NCBI RefSeq assembly: GCF_004014805.1
Contig: NZ_ATDN01000056.1
Location: 1-64,000, forward strand
Source: Mycolicibacterium elephantis DSM 44368
GTDB lineage: Bacteria; Actinomycetota; Actinomycetes; Mycobacteriales; Mycobacteriaceae
DNA length: 64,000 bases
Reading direction: 5' to 3'
Shown here: positions 54,785-62,504 of the stretch, in pieces
Position numbering within the stretch: position 1 is the first letter of the stretch
Layout: each line of letters opens with the position of its first letter
Notes under the pieces: model-generated
What the model was told of the DNA's origin: nothing
The model's input: only the letters and a program-made list of their open reading frames with translations
The model's database searches: none
Made by a program: the position numbers and the translations under genes

Positions 54785-55232
54785 CCCCCTTTTGCAGTGT
54801 CACGCCCGACGAAACGCGGCCCGCCAAGGGAAAGAGCGCGCATCACCAGCGCTCCACCCCTCGTCACATAACGAAGCGCTGGCTGCATTGGCGCAATTCC
54901 ACTTATGACGGGCGCGCGTGCAGTCAGAGGGCAAAGTACCGCGACGAGGCTTCGCCTGAGGGCGGGTTTCGGAAAATAATTGACGCGTGCGTCGACCGCG
55001 ATGAAGAGTTGTAAAGTACTTTGGTTCAACAATGGCAGATCAGCGTGCCAAAGCCCATTGTTCAGCAAACGTTTGGTGCCCACTCAATCGTTGCAACCGC
55101 AAAATTTCTGGCTGCTACATAGGCGCGCTCGACTTTTTGCCGGAATGGCGGCGCGCAATGTGCGCCACGAATGCGGCGAGGTGCAGGCGCCCCGATCCGA
55201 TGGACTACTAATCGCTGTAGTAGTGACGCGGT
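54785..55232. other. 448-bp intergenic region, AT-richer
   Basis: It separates the divergent Lsr2-like gene and the copper-cluster membrane gene. It contains AACAATGG (55028-55035) with its inverse CCATTGTT (55055-55062), and an ACTACTA/TAGTAGT dyad near the right end. No gene is supported. Confidence 0.6.
55204..55224. promoter_or_regulatory. ACTACTA-n7-TAGTAGT dyad, candidate operator
   Basis: A perfect 7-bp inverted repeat with a 7-nt spacer, ending 8 bp before ATG 55233 and 20 bp before GTG 55245. ACTAC/GTAGT cores are typical of BlaI/CopY-type repressor operators. Location before a copper-type cluster makes a metal- or stress-responsive repressor plausible, but no such regulator gene is in the window. 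Confidence 0.5.
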
Positions 55233-55793
55233 ATGGTTCGTTCTGTGAGCACCCCGAGAACACGCGCGCGCCGGTTGCGTGGTGGCCTGGTCGGCGGGTG
55301 TTCAGCGCTGTTGACCGTCGGGGCGCACACGGCCGTCGACGATCGTCTTCCCCACGGCGCCGCTCTGATGGTTGTCCTGCTGCTGTGTGCCACCGCGGGC
55401 GCTGCGGTGGGTACGGCAACGAAGGGCCGTGGGCACGGCACGCTCCTTGGAGTGGTCGCCGCACTGGGCGGCACCCAACTTCTCGGGCACTGGGCACTGG
55501 CGGTGTTCGGTGGCCATCAGCATGGACTCGCCGGGCTCGGGATGTCGCCGTCGATGGCGGCCGCCCACGCCGCCGCGGCAGTCGTGCTCGGGCTGGCGAT
55601 CGCAGCGGTCGAGTACCTCTTCGTCGTATGCGAGTCGGTGCTCTGCTGGCTGCGCCTGTTCACGCTCGGGGCCGTGCGTGCGACGTCACGTGCTCGGTCC
55701 TGCACCACCAATAACGTTGTCGCGCAATCTGTCCTGCTGCGCTCGGGGCTGGGGATGCGTGCCCCGCCGAGCGCTGTCGCTTCGGCGCTCTAG
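55233..55793 (+). CDS. Membrane protein of the copper cluster
   Basis: A 186-residue membrane protein with about four hydrophobic segments (residues about 18-32, 44-62, 70-92 and 108-135), a His-containing loop (GGHQHGLAG) and a basic C-terminal tail. The start may be ATG 55233 or GTG 55245. It is the first gene of a same-strand group with a PepSY protein, a PCu(A)C chaperone and a DyP peroxidase, so a role in copper handling is inferred. No named family recognised. Confidence 0.7.
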   Translation: MVRSVSTPRTRARRLRGGLVGGCSALLTVGAHTAVDDRLPHGAALMVVLLLCATAGAAVGTATKGRGHGTLLGVVAALGGTQLLGHWALAVFGGHQHGLAGLGMSPSMAAAHAAAAVVLGLAIAAVEYLFVVCESVLCWLRLFTLGAVRATSRARSCTTNNVVAQSVLLRSGLGMRAPPSAVASAL

Positions 55794-55925
55794 TCGACGA
55801 ATTCTCGTTTCTTCGCCATAGTGCTGACGGCTGCTGAGTAAGCCGCCGCAAGAGCGACCCCATTCTGCGTTGCGCCTTCTGCTGTGTCGGAACGCAGCCC
55901 GTACCTCCGAAAGCCCTTCCCATCC

Positions 55926-57302
55926 ATGACAAACGCCACGACCGGCGGGGGGCGTGCCCTGCTGATCCGCCTGCATTTCTATGCGGGCGTGTTCATAGGT
56001 CCGTTCATCCTGATCGCGGCCGTGACCGGCCTGCTCTACGCCGTGATACCGCAGATCGACACCGCGGTGTATCGGCACGAGTTGACCGTCGACCGCGTCG
56101 GTGAACAACGCCTGCCGCTCGCCGACCAGATCACCGCCGCGCGCACCGCGTACCCCGCCGGCACCGTCGAGAGCATCCGGCCGCCCAACGGCGCCGGCGA
56201 GACCACACAGGTCAGATTGCGGGTCGACGACGTACCGCCGGATTACGCGCGCACGGTGTTCGTCGACCCTTACACCGGGGAGGTCCGCGGAGCGCTGACC
56301 ACCTACGGCCAGTGGATGCCGCTGCGAGTGTGGTTCGACGAACTGCACCGCACACTGCACCTGGATTCCCTCGGACGAAACTACAGCGAACTGGCCGCGA
56401 GCTGGCTGTGGGTGATTTCGCTTGCCGGGCTGGTGCTCTGGTACCTCCACCGCCGGGACACCGGGCGCCTGCGCCGGCTGGCCACGCCCGACCGCGACAA
56501 GAAGGGCCGTCGTCGCACGCTTTCCTGGCACGGCGCGGTCGGGGTCTGGATCCTGGTCGCGCTGCTCGGGCTGTCGGTCACCGGCATCACGTGGTCGCGC
56601 TACGGCGGCGCATCCGTCGACCTCATCCAGCGGAGCCTGAACACCGCCGCGCCCACCGTGGACACCGCGCTGGGTCAGCGCGGCGGCTCGGCAGCACACC
56701 GGCACGGAGCCGCGGGCGACAGCTTGCTGCGCGGCGTCGACACGGTGATGCGCTCCGCCGAGCGGGCTGGGCTGATCGGACCGGTCTGGATGTACCCGCC
56801 TGCCGAGCACGGGCAGGCTTGGCGCGTCGAGGAGAACAAGCGCGACTGGCCGACTCGCCACGACGCCATCGCGGTGGACGCGGACACCGGCGCCGTCACC
56901 GACCGGGTGAACTTCGTGGACTGGCCGGTTCTGGCCAAGCTCACCGACTGGGCCATCGATGCGCACATGGGTGTGCTTTTCGGATGGCCCAACCAGATTG
57001 TCTTGGCGCTCACCGCGATCGGGCTCATCGCGATCGTCATCCGTGGCTACCGGATGTGGTGGCAACGCCGTCCGACGCGGGGCTCCGCGTGGGCAGTCGG
57101 CCGCCCGCCGCTTCGCGGAGCGATCCGCGGTCTGCCGCCGGCGGTGATTGTCGCGGTCGTCGTCGCCGCGGGAGTGCTCGGTTGGTTTCTGCCGCTGTTC
57201 GGGCTGAGCCTGGCGGCATTCGTGGTCGTCGATCTGCTGATCGGCGCGGTCAAACAACGGCGCGCTGCCGCCGACAAACAGAAGGAGTTCTCGGATGCAT
57301 AA
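55926..57302 (+). CDS. PepSY-associated transmembrane protein
   Basis: A 458-residue membrane protein of the PepSY-TM type: N-terminal helix (LIRLHFYAGVFIGPFILIAA), an extracytoplasmic PepSY region with TVFVDPYTGEVRGALTTYG, the FDELHRTLHL segment, further helices, a second PepSY-like part (AIAVDADTGAVTDRVNFVDW) and C-terminal helices. His residues in LHFYAG, ELHRTLHL and DAHMG could bind heme or metal. ATG 55926 is used; GTG 55884 would add 14 residues. It overlaps the chaperone gene by 8 bp. Confidence 0.87.
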   Translation: MTNATTGGGRALLIRLHFYAGVFIGPFILIAAVTGLLYAVIPQIDTAVYRHELTVDRVGEQRLPLADQITAARTAYPAGTVESIRPPNGAGETTQVRLRVDDVPPDYARTVFVDPYTGEVRGALTTYGQWMPLRVWFDELHRTLHLDSLGRNYSELAASWLWVISLAGLVLWYLHRRDTGRLRRLATPDRDKKGRRRTLSWHGAVGVWILVALLGLSVTGITWSRYGGASVDLIQRSLNTAAPTVDTALGQRGGSAAHRHGAAGDSLLRGVDTVMRSAERAGLIGPVWMYPPAEHGQAWRVEENKRDWPTRHDAIAVDADTGAVTDRVNFVDWPVLAKLTDWAIDAHMGVLFGWPNQIVLALTAIGLIAIVIRGYRMWWQRRPTRGSAWAVGRPPLRGAIRGLPPAVIVAVVVAAGVLGWFLPLFGLSLAAFVVVDLLIGAVKQRRAAADKQKEFSDA

Positions 57303-57816
57303 CTCAGGATCAGGGGTGCTTGGTGCCACGCTTGCCGTAGTCGCACTGTTGACGTCGAGCTGCACGTCGCAGACCCACGAAGAGCCGCCGATGGCCGAGA
57401 CGGTCACCATGGCCGACCAGTGGGCCAGCGCGGCGGACGCCGGAATGGCCGCGGTCTTCGGCACATTCACCAACACCGGCCACCACGACGCGCACATCGT
57501 CTCCGGCGAGTCATCGGTGGCGGGCCGCGTCGAGCTGCACGAGGTGACACCCGACGCCTCCGGCACGAAGACGATGCGCCAAAAGGACGACGGGTTCGTC
57601 GTTCCCGCGGGCGGAACGCGCGAGCTGGTTCCCGGTGGCGACCACGTGATGCTGATGGACCTGCGCGAGCCCTTGCAGCCCGGCGCGGATGTCGCGGTCA
57701 CCGTGGTGTTCGAGGACGGCTCGACACTGCCCTTCACCGCACAGGTCCGCGAATTCGCAGGTGCCGACGAGGACTACCAGCCCTCCGAGCCGGCCACCCC
57801 GCATGACCATGGTTGA
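57295..57816 (+). CDS. PCu(A)C-family copper chaperone lipoprotein
   Basis: A 173-residue periplasmic copper chaperone: lipobox LTSSC (Cys23) and the copper(I) motif H-x11-M-x22-H-x-M as His82, Met94, His117 and Met119. The His-rich end PHDHG may bind Cu(II). PCu(A)C proteins deliver copper to cytochrome oxidase or other cuproenzymes. It is coupled to the PepSY gene and overlaps the DyP gene by 14 bp. Confidence 0.92.
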   Translation: MHNSGSGVLGATLAVVALLTSSCTSQTHEEPPMAETVTMADQWASAADAGMAAVFGTFTNTGHHDAHIVSGESSVAGRVELHEVTPDASGTKTMRQKDDGFVVPAGGTRELVPGGDHVMLMDLREPLQPGADVAVTVVFEDGSTLPFTAQVREFAGADEDYQPSEPATPHDHG

Positions 57817-59035
57817 GCGGTCTGGGCGCGGCCGGTTCACGGTCAGCAGGCGGCGCCTCCTCGCCGGAGGTGCCGCCGCGTTGGCGGGCAGTGCCGCGCT
57901 CACGCAGTGTGCGAGGGGCCAGCCCGCCGCGGATCAGGCTGATTTCGGCACCGAGTCAGAGCCGTTCCATGGAAGGCATCAAGCGGGTATCGCCACCACA
58001 CCGCAGGCGCACGCGCTGTTCGTCGCGCTGGATCTGAAACCGCAGACCGGGCGGACGCCGCGTGAGACCGTCGCGGCGATCCTGCGGCTGTGGACCGCCG
58101 ACGCCGCCCGGCTCACCCAGGGCCGTCCCGCGCTGGCCGACACCGAACCCGAACTCGCCCACCGGCCGGCACGGCTCACGGTCACCGTCGGTGTGGGCCC
58201 GGCGGTGTTCGACCGCATCGGGTTGGCGCACCTGCGCCCGGCGACGGCAACCGACCTGCCCCGGTTCCGCACCGACCGGCTCGATTCGGGCTGGTGCGGC
58301 GGCGACCTGCTGCTGCAGATCTGTGCCGACGACCCCGTTGTCGTCGCGCACGCCGCCCGTGTCCTGCTCAAGAACGTACGCACCATGACGACACAGCGGT
58401 GGCGCCAGAGCGGTTTTCGCGGTGCGCGCGGATCGGATGCGTCGGGCGCGACGATGCGCAACCTGATGGGACAGGTCGACGGAACCGTGAACCTGACCGA
58501 CGAGGCGGCGTTCGACCGCCACGTCTGGGATCACGGCGCTCAACAGCCGTGGTTCGCGGGGGGCACGATCGCGGTGGTGCGACGGATCCGCGCCGAAATG
58601 GATACCTGGGACCAGATCGACCGTGAGAGTAAGGAACTCGCCGTCGGTCGTCGGCTCGACAACGGAGCACCGCTGACCGGTGAGCAGGAGTTCGACGAGC
58701 CCGATCTCACCGCCAGCGTCAACGGGATTCCGGTGATCCCACCGAACTCCCATGTCGCGCTGGCCCGACCGCGCACCGAGGCCGAGCAGTTCCTGCGTCG
58801 GCCCTACAACTACGACGACCCGCCGCCGAGCGGGCTGACCACCGACAGCGGCCTGATCTTCGTCACATACCAACGCGCTCCGGCCGAGCAGTTCGTTCCG
58901 GTGCAGCAGCGCCTGGCCGAGGCAGACGCGCTCAACGAGTGGATCACCACGATCGGCTCCGCGGTGTTCGCGATCCTGCCGGGTGTCGACGACGGCGAAT
59001 ACCTGGGGCAGCGCCTCTTGGAGGCCGGGTCGTGA
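57803..59035 (+). CDS. Exported Dyp-type heme peroxidase
   Basis: A 410-residue DyP peroxidase with a Tat signal (SRRRLLAGGAAALAGSAALT). It has the GxxDG motif GQVDG (distal Asp226), proximal His317 in NSHVAL, and LRRPYNYDD. In Streptomyces a DyP (DtpA), a PCu(A)C protein and Sco act together in extracellular copper trafficking, and this cluster has two of those three. ATG 57803 is used; ATG 57809 is possible. Confidence 0.9.
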   Translation: MTMVERSGRGRFTVSRRRLLAGGAAALAGSAALTQCARGQPAADQADFGTESEPFHGRHQAGIATTPQAHALFVALDLKPQTGRTPRETVAAILRLWTADAARLTQGRPALADTEPELAHRPARLTVTVGVGPAVFDRIGLAHLRPATATDLPRFRTDRLDSGWCGGDLLLQICADDPVVVAHAARVLLKNVRTMTTQRWRQSGFRGARGSDASGATMRNLMGQVDGTVNLTDEAAFDRHVWDHGAQQPWFAGGTIAVVRRIRAEMDTWDQIDRESKELAVGRRLDNGAPLTGEQEFDEPDLTASVNGIPVIPPNSHVALARPRTEAEQFLRRPYNYDDPPPSGLTTDSGLIFVTYQRAPAEQFVPVQQRLAEADALNEWITTIGSAVFAILPGVDDGEYLGQRLLEAGS

Positions 59036-59049
59036 TGATCACCGGGGCG

Positions 59050-59062
59050 TAGCCTGGGATTA
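59050..59062 (+). promoter_or_regulatory. -10 element and leaderless start
   Basis: TAGCCT (59050-59055) fits TAnnnT and the ATG at 59062 follows after 6 nt, the same spacing as at 9098-9110. No Shine-Dalgarno is present. Confidence 0.45.
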
Positions 59063-59325
59063 TGTGGTCACGTGCGGCGATCGTCGGCGCGGTGTGTGCC
59101 GCGGCGATCGCTGCCGCGCCCGTCAGCGCGGCCGATCCCGTCACGTATCCGGACACCGACGCGAACGGCGTCCCGACGAACAGGTCCGGTGGGCCCGTGC
59201 CGACTATGAACGGAATCCCGTGCGTGGGCGGGCACTACGGGGTGTGCTTCTCGTTCGCGCAGAATCAGCCGGTGCCCAAGAAGCCGCAGGCGATCGTCGG
59301 CCACAGCCCGACGGTGACGAACTAG
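59062..59325 (+). CDS. Small secreted Cys protein D
   Basis: An 87-residue secreted protein: signal peptide (MWSRAAIVGAVCAAAIAAAP), then MNGIPCVGGHYGVCFSFAQN, which keeps the GIPC-x-GH...C block of the three proteins at 35.8-37.0 kb, and the same C-terminal VGHSPTV. The N-terminal Cys pair of those proteins is missing. It is a shorter, divergent member of the same family, 22 kb away, upstream of tRNA-Thr. Confidence 0.75.
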   Translation: MWSRAAIVGAVCAAAIAAAPVSAADPVTYPDTDANGVPTNRSGGPVPTMNGIPCVGGHYGVCFSFAQNQPVPKKPQAIVGHSPTVTN

Positions 59326-59424
59326 CTCCCCACCACCCGGCGTCCTACAAAGGAACTCCGCCGAGGTGGTGCTCGAGTCTGGAGTCATCGGCTCGTCGTA
59401 GTATGGCCCTGGCTTACCGAGCCT

Positions 59425-59500
59425 GCCGCGTTAGCTCAGTTGGTAGAGCGTCGCCCTTGTAAGGCGAATGTCGAGAGTTCGAGTCTCTCACGCGGCTCCA
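59425..59500 (+). tRNA. tRNA-Thr (anticodon TGT)
   Basis: A complete cloverleaf: acceptor GCCGCGT pairs with ACGCGGC, D-arm GCTCAGTTGGTAGAGC, anticodon loop CTTGTAA (TGT, reads ACA), T-arm GAGAG-TTCGAGT-CTCTC, discriminator T and an encoded CCA (59498-59500). Confidence 0.96.
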
Positions 59501-59532
59501 TTCTTGTCGGCCCTCGAGGCTAGCGTCTCGGT

Positions 59533-59940
59533 ATGGCGATGACTTGTCTGGGATGCGGCCGAGACCTAATAGGTCGTCAACAAAAAGTGTTCTGCTCCAA
59601 CGCATGTCAGCAGTCATACCGGCGGCGATTACTCTTGGATGCCTGGCTCGAGACCGGCGTCTGTGGTCGCACCTCATACCAGGGCAACTACGTTCGAGAC
59701 TTCCTACATGAACAGCAGGGAGGCTGCTGTGCGATCTGCGGATTCAACGGCGAGTGGAATGGCCTGCCGCTCGCGATGATCATCGACCATATCGACGGCG
59801 ACGCAACCAACAACCGTCGTGAGAATCTGCGGCTGGTATGTCCCGACTGTGACAGCCAGTTGTCGACGTACAAGGCGAGGAATCGCGGTAGCGGTCGTTA
59901 TTACCGACGACAGCGGTACGCCGACGGCCAGTCCTACTGA
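59533..59940 (+). CDS. HNH endonuclease next to tRNA-Thr
   Basis: A 135-residue protein with an N-terminal zinc finger (CLGCGRDL with FCSNAC) and an HNH core: GCCAICG, then DHIDGDATNNRRENLRLVCP and CPDC. The His-Asn pattern is intact, so it may be active. It starts 33 bp after the tRNA. Stand-alone HNH genes at tRNA 3' ends are often remnants of phages or other mobile DNA. No integrase lies nearby. Confidence 0.85.
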   Translation: MAMTCLGCGRDLIGRQQKVFCSNACQQSYRRRLLLDAWLETGVCGRTSYQGNYVRDFLHEQQGGCCAICGFNGEWNGLPLAMIIDHIDGDATNNRRENLRLVCPDCDSQLSTYKARNRGSGRYYRRQRYADGQSY

Positions 59941-60025
59941 CGCTGCCGCCGACTGAGAGCTGCGTTTGTCGGGTTGCCGGTTCGGGTTCCTGTCATTGTC
60001 GACAGCCTCGAAGCGACGCCGGATG

Positions 60026-60844
60026 TCACTCCTCAGCTTCGATGATGCGCTGTGAGGTCACGGTCCGCGACGTCGTCCGCGCGCGCGGCCGGCGCCCCGG
60101 CAGCGGGATCCGGTCGGCGATGTTGCTCAGCGGATTGACCACCTGGGCCAGCGTGACGACGGCCTCGTGCAGGGCGTCGATCGTCGGCCCCAGCGCCTCG
60201 AGCCCCGGCGCCAGCCGGTTGAGGGTGTCGGCGACATCGGCCAACTTCAGCAGCGGCCCGTCCGGGTCGGTCAACGTGTCGAGCAGGCCACCTTCGGCCA
60301 GCAGCCGGTCGGCGACCCCGTCCTCGCGCAGGACCCGCTCGATCAGGCCGTCGTTGGCCAGCAGCTGATCCGCCAGCCCGCCCGGCGCGATGACCCGCGA
60401 CAGCGCGCCGTCCTCGGTGGTCATCCGGTCGATCAGGCCGCCTTCCGAGGCGATCTGATCCACCAACCCGCCGGGCGCCAACGCCCGGGCCACGGGCCCG
60501 TTCTCCGCGGTCACCCGGTCCAGCAGACCGCCCTCCTCGGTGAGCTGATCGACGATGCCGCCGGGCTGCAGCAGGCGGTCGATCGGGCCGTTGGGCCGCA
60601 GAGCACGACCCAGCGGGGCGTCGTCGTCCAGCAGCCTGGCCAGCCGATTCGCGCGTTCCACCGCGTCATCGAGGCCGAGCATGTGCGCCACCGAGGCGTT
60701 GCGCGCCGCCGAACCCGGATCGCCAAGCGATCGCTGCGCCATGCCGATCGCACCGCTGGCCATGGAGATCCCCGCGTCGGCCATCGCGAGCCCGACGCGT
60801 ACCGGGGCCGTCGCCAGGTCCGTCACGGCTTTGCCGAGGTTCAT
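60026..60844 (-). CDS. Decapeptide-repeat protein upstream of phoP (Rv0756c-like)
   Basis: A 272-residue soluble protein. The N-terminus (MNLGKAVTDLATAPVRVGLA) is amphipathic. Residues 76-195 are twelve 10-residue repeats of type G-[LP]-[LIV]-D-[RQ]-[LIV]-x3-[GDN], and the C-terminus is basic with RRPRARTTSR. It diverges from the truncated phoP, the place held by Rv0756c in M. tuberculosis, an uncharacterised protein. The fold is not recognised; a helical solenoid is possible. Confidence 0.8.
   Translation of the reverse strand: MNLGKAVTDLATAPVRVGLAMADAGISMASGAIGMAQRSLGDPGSAARNASVAHMLGLDDAVERANRLARLLDDDAPLGRALRPNGPIDRLLQPGGIVDQLTEEGGLLDRVTAENGPVARALAPGGLVDQIASEGGLIDRMTTEDGALSRVIAPGGLADQLLANDGLIERVLREDGVADRLLAEGGLLDTLTDPDGPLLKLADVADTLNRLAPGLEALGPTIDALHEAVVTLAQVVNPLSNIADRIPLPGRRPRARTTSRTVTSQRIIEAEE
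60260..60619 (-). repeat. Twelve 30-bp coding repeats with a 90-bp higher period
   Basis: The repeats encode decapeptides. Units 2-10 fall into three triplets: GPIDRLLQPG/GIVDQLTEEG/GLLDRVTAEN, GPVARALAPG/GLVDQIASEG/GLIDRMTTED and GALSRVIAPG/GLADQLLAND/GLIERVLRED. Each triplet position resembles its counterparts more than its neighbours, showing expansion by 90-bp blocks (60320-60589). Confidence 0.85.
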
Positions 60845-60912
60845 CGCACCAGTCTAGGGACTCGGCGGTACCGAATTCACAGGAAGCCCACAGGTTCGTC
60901 CAGGTTGCTTAC

Positions 60913-61278
60913 ATGCGGAGCGAGGACAGTGGCGGAATGGCCATGCCCGCAGCCGCAGAGGCGAACCCGGAAGCCAGGGTCCTCGTCGTCGACGACGAGA
61001 CCAACATCGTCGAACTTGTCTCCGTGAGCCTGAAGTTCCAGGGGTTCGAGGTCCACACCGCCTCGAGCGGTCCCGCCGCGCTGGACCGGGCTCGTGAAGT
61101 GCGGCCGGACGCGATCATCCTGGACGTGATGATGCCCGGCATGGACGGGTTCGGGCTGCTGCGTCTCGAATTACGCCGCCGCACCTGCCTTCTCGTTCGG
61201 CGGGGTGGGGTGGTGTCAGGTCAGCTCGGCCAAGGCGGCCTTGATCTTGGCCTGCGCCTCGTCCAGCGATTCCGGTGA
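60913..61278 (+). pseudogene. phoP: Truncated response regulator phoP
   Basis: Residues 1-84 match the receiver start of mycobacterial PhoP (ARVLVVDDETNIVEL, SVSLKFQGFEV, the phosphorylation Asp71 in IILDVMMPGMDGFG). After Leu-Leu-Arg (about 61164) similarity stops and the frame runs into the convergent HIT gene to a stop at 61278. The rest of the receiver, the whole DNA-binding domain (normal length about 247) and all of phoR are missing. Flanking genes are those that flank phoPR in M. tuberculosis, so this is an in-place deletion. The product cannot bind DNA. Confidence 0.85.
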
Positions 61279-61620
61279 GGGGTTGCGGTCGACGTGGGCG
61301 AACCCGAAGTCGGTCAGGTTGTAGGCCGGGAACACGTGCACGTGCAGATGCGGCACCTCGAGCCCCGCGATGATCACGCCGGCCCGCTCGGCGCCGAACG
61401 CCTTGCAGACGGCCTTGCCGATGAGCTGGCAGACCTCCATGACACGGCCGAACACCGCAGGCTCGACCTCCTGCCAGTGGTCGATCTCGGCCCGCGGCAC
61501 GACCAACGTGTGCCCCCGCGTCATCGGTTCGATCGTCAGGAACGCGACGATCTCGTCGTCCTCGTACACGAACCTGCCGGGCAGTTCCCCGTTGATGATC
61601 TTGGTGAAGACCGTTGCCAT
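61216..61620 (-). CDS. HIT-family nucleotide hydrolase
   Basis: A 134-residue histidine-triad protein (HLHVH near residue 92), with the N-terminal FTKIINGELPGRFVYEDD typical of the branch. It hydrolyses nucleoside phosphoramidates or similar compounds. It lies where Rv0759c, also a HIT protein, follows phoR; the sequence also resembles Rv1262c. It is intact despite overlapping the tail of the phoP remnant. Confidence 0.9.
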   Translation of the reverse strand: MATVFTKIINGELPGRFVYEDDEIVAFLTIEPMTRGHTLVVPRAEIDHWQEVEPAVFGRVMEVCQLIGKAVCKAFGAERAGVIIAGLEVPHLHVHVFPAYNLTDFGFAHVDRNPSPESLDEAQAKIKAALAELT

Positions 61621-61648
61621 GGGTCAGAGCATAGTGATGCCGGGTCGG

Positions 61649-62497
61649 CTACCCCTTCCGGATGAGCTCGTGGAGTTCGTCGACCGACCACGGCGGCGAG
61701 TCCCGATGGTCGCGGTAGGCGATGACGGCCGGGGCCGGCCGGTCGAAGCGTCCGACGAAACCACCTGCGGCGATGAAGATCTGTCCCGTCACCTCCTCGG
61801 CCAGGTCGCCGGCCAGATAGGCATAGGTGGGCGCCACATACTCCGGTGGCGGGGCGTCCAGCGCGGCCCGCGTGCTGGCGTCGTCCAGCAGCCCGCGCCG
61901 GTTCAGCGCTTCGATGTGGTCCTGGTACTCCTGCCCGGTGGACAACCTGGTCTTGGCGCCGGGGCAGACCACGTTGGCGCGGACGCCGTGCTGCTTCAGT
62001 TCGGCCGCCAGCGCCATCGTCAACGCATTGACGCCGCCCTTGCCTGCCGGGTAGCCGGTCCCGCCGTAGTCGCCGAGGAATGCGAACGAACTGGTGTTGA
62101 CAATGGACCCGCCGCCCTGGGCCACCATCCGCGGTGCCGCGGCGCGGCACGTCTCGAACACCGTGCCGAGGTGCGCGTCGAGCAGATCACGGAACTGCGC
62201 GCTGGTGATGTTCAGGATCGACTCGGCGGCCAGCCCCGCGGTGCCGGCGCAGTTGACGAGGATGTCGATGCGGCCGAACTCGTCGACGCACTTGTCGATC
62301 AGCGCGTCGGCCAACTCCGGCTCGGCGGGCGACCCCGCCATCCCCACTGCATTCGGGATGCGTTGGACCGCTTCGGATACCGCGTCGGGGGCGCGCCCGT
62401 TGACCACCACGCCCGCGCCGTGTCCAGCGAGCAGTTCGGCCACCGCGAGCCCGATACCGCGCGTGCCGCCGACGACGACGGCGCCGCGCCCGGTCAA
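61649..62497 (-). CDS. Short-chain dehydrogenase/reductase
   Basis: A 282-residue SDR: VVGGTRGIGLAVAE cofactor motif, NCAG, catalytic Ser in NTSSFAFLG and Tyr-x3-Lys in GYPAGKGG, with a C-terminal extension after FVGRFDRPAP. The best start is TTG 62497, 7 bp after the preceding stop. It lies between the HIT and ketosteroid-isomerase-like genes, which are adjacent in M. tuberculosis, so it is extra here. The substrate is unknown. Confidence 0.85.
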   Translation of the reverse strand: MTGRGAVVVGGTRGIGLAVAELLAGHGAGVVVNGRAPDAVSEAVQRIPNAVGMAGSPAEPELADALIDKCVDEFGRIDILVNCAGTAGLAAESILNITSAQFRDLLDAHLGTVFETCRAAAPRMVAQGGGSIVNTSSFAFLGDYGGTGYPAGKGGVNALTMALAAELKQHGVRANVVCPGAKTRLSTGQEYQDHIEALNRRGLLDDASTRAALDAPPPEYVAPTYAYLAGDLAEEVTGQIFIAAGGFVGRFDRPAPAVIAYRDHRDSPPWSVDELHELIRKG

Positions 62498-62504
62498 CGG
62501 CGCG

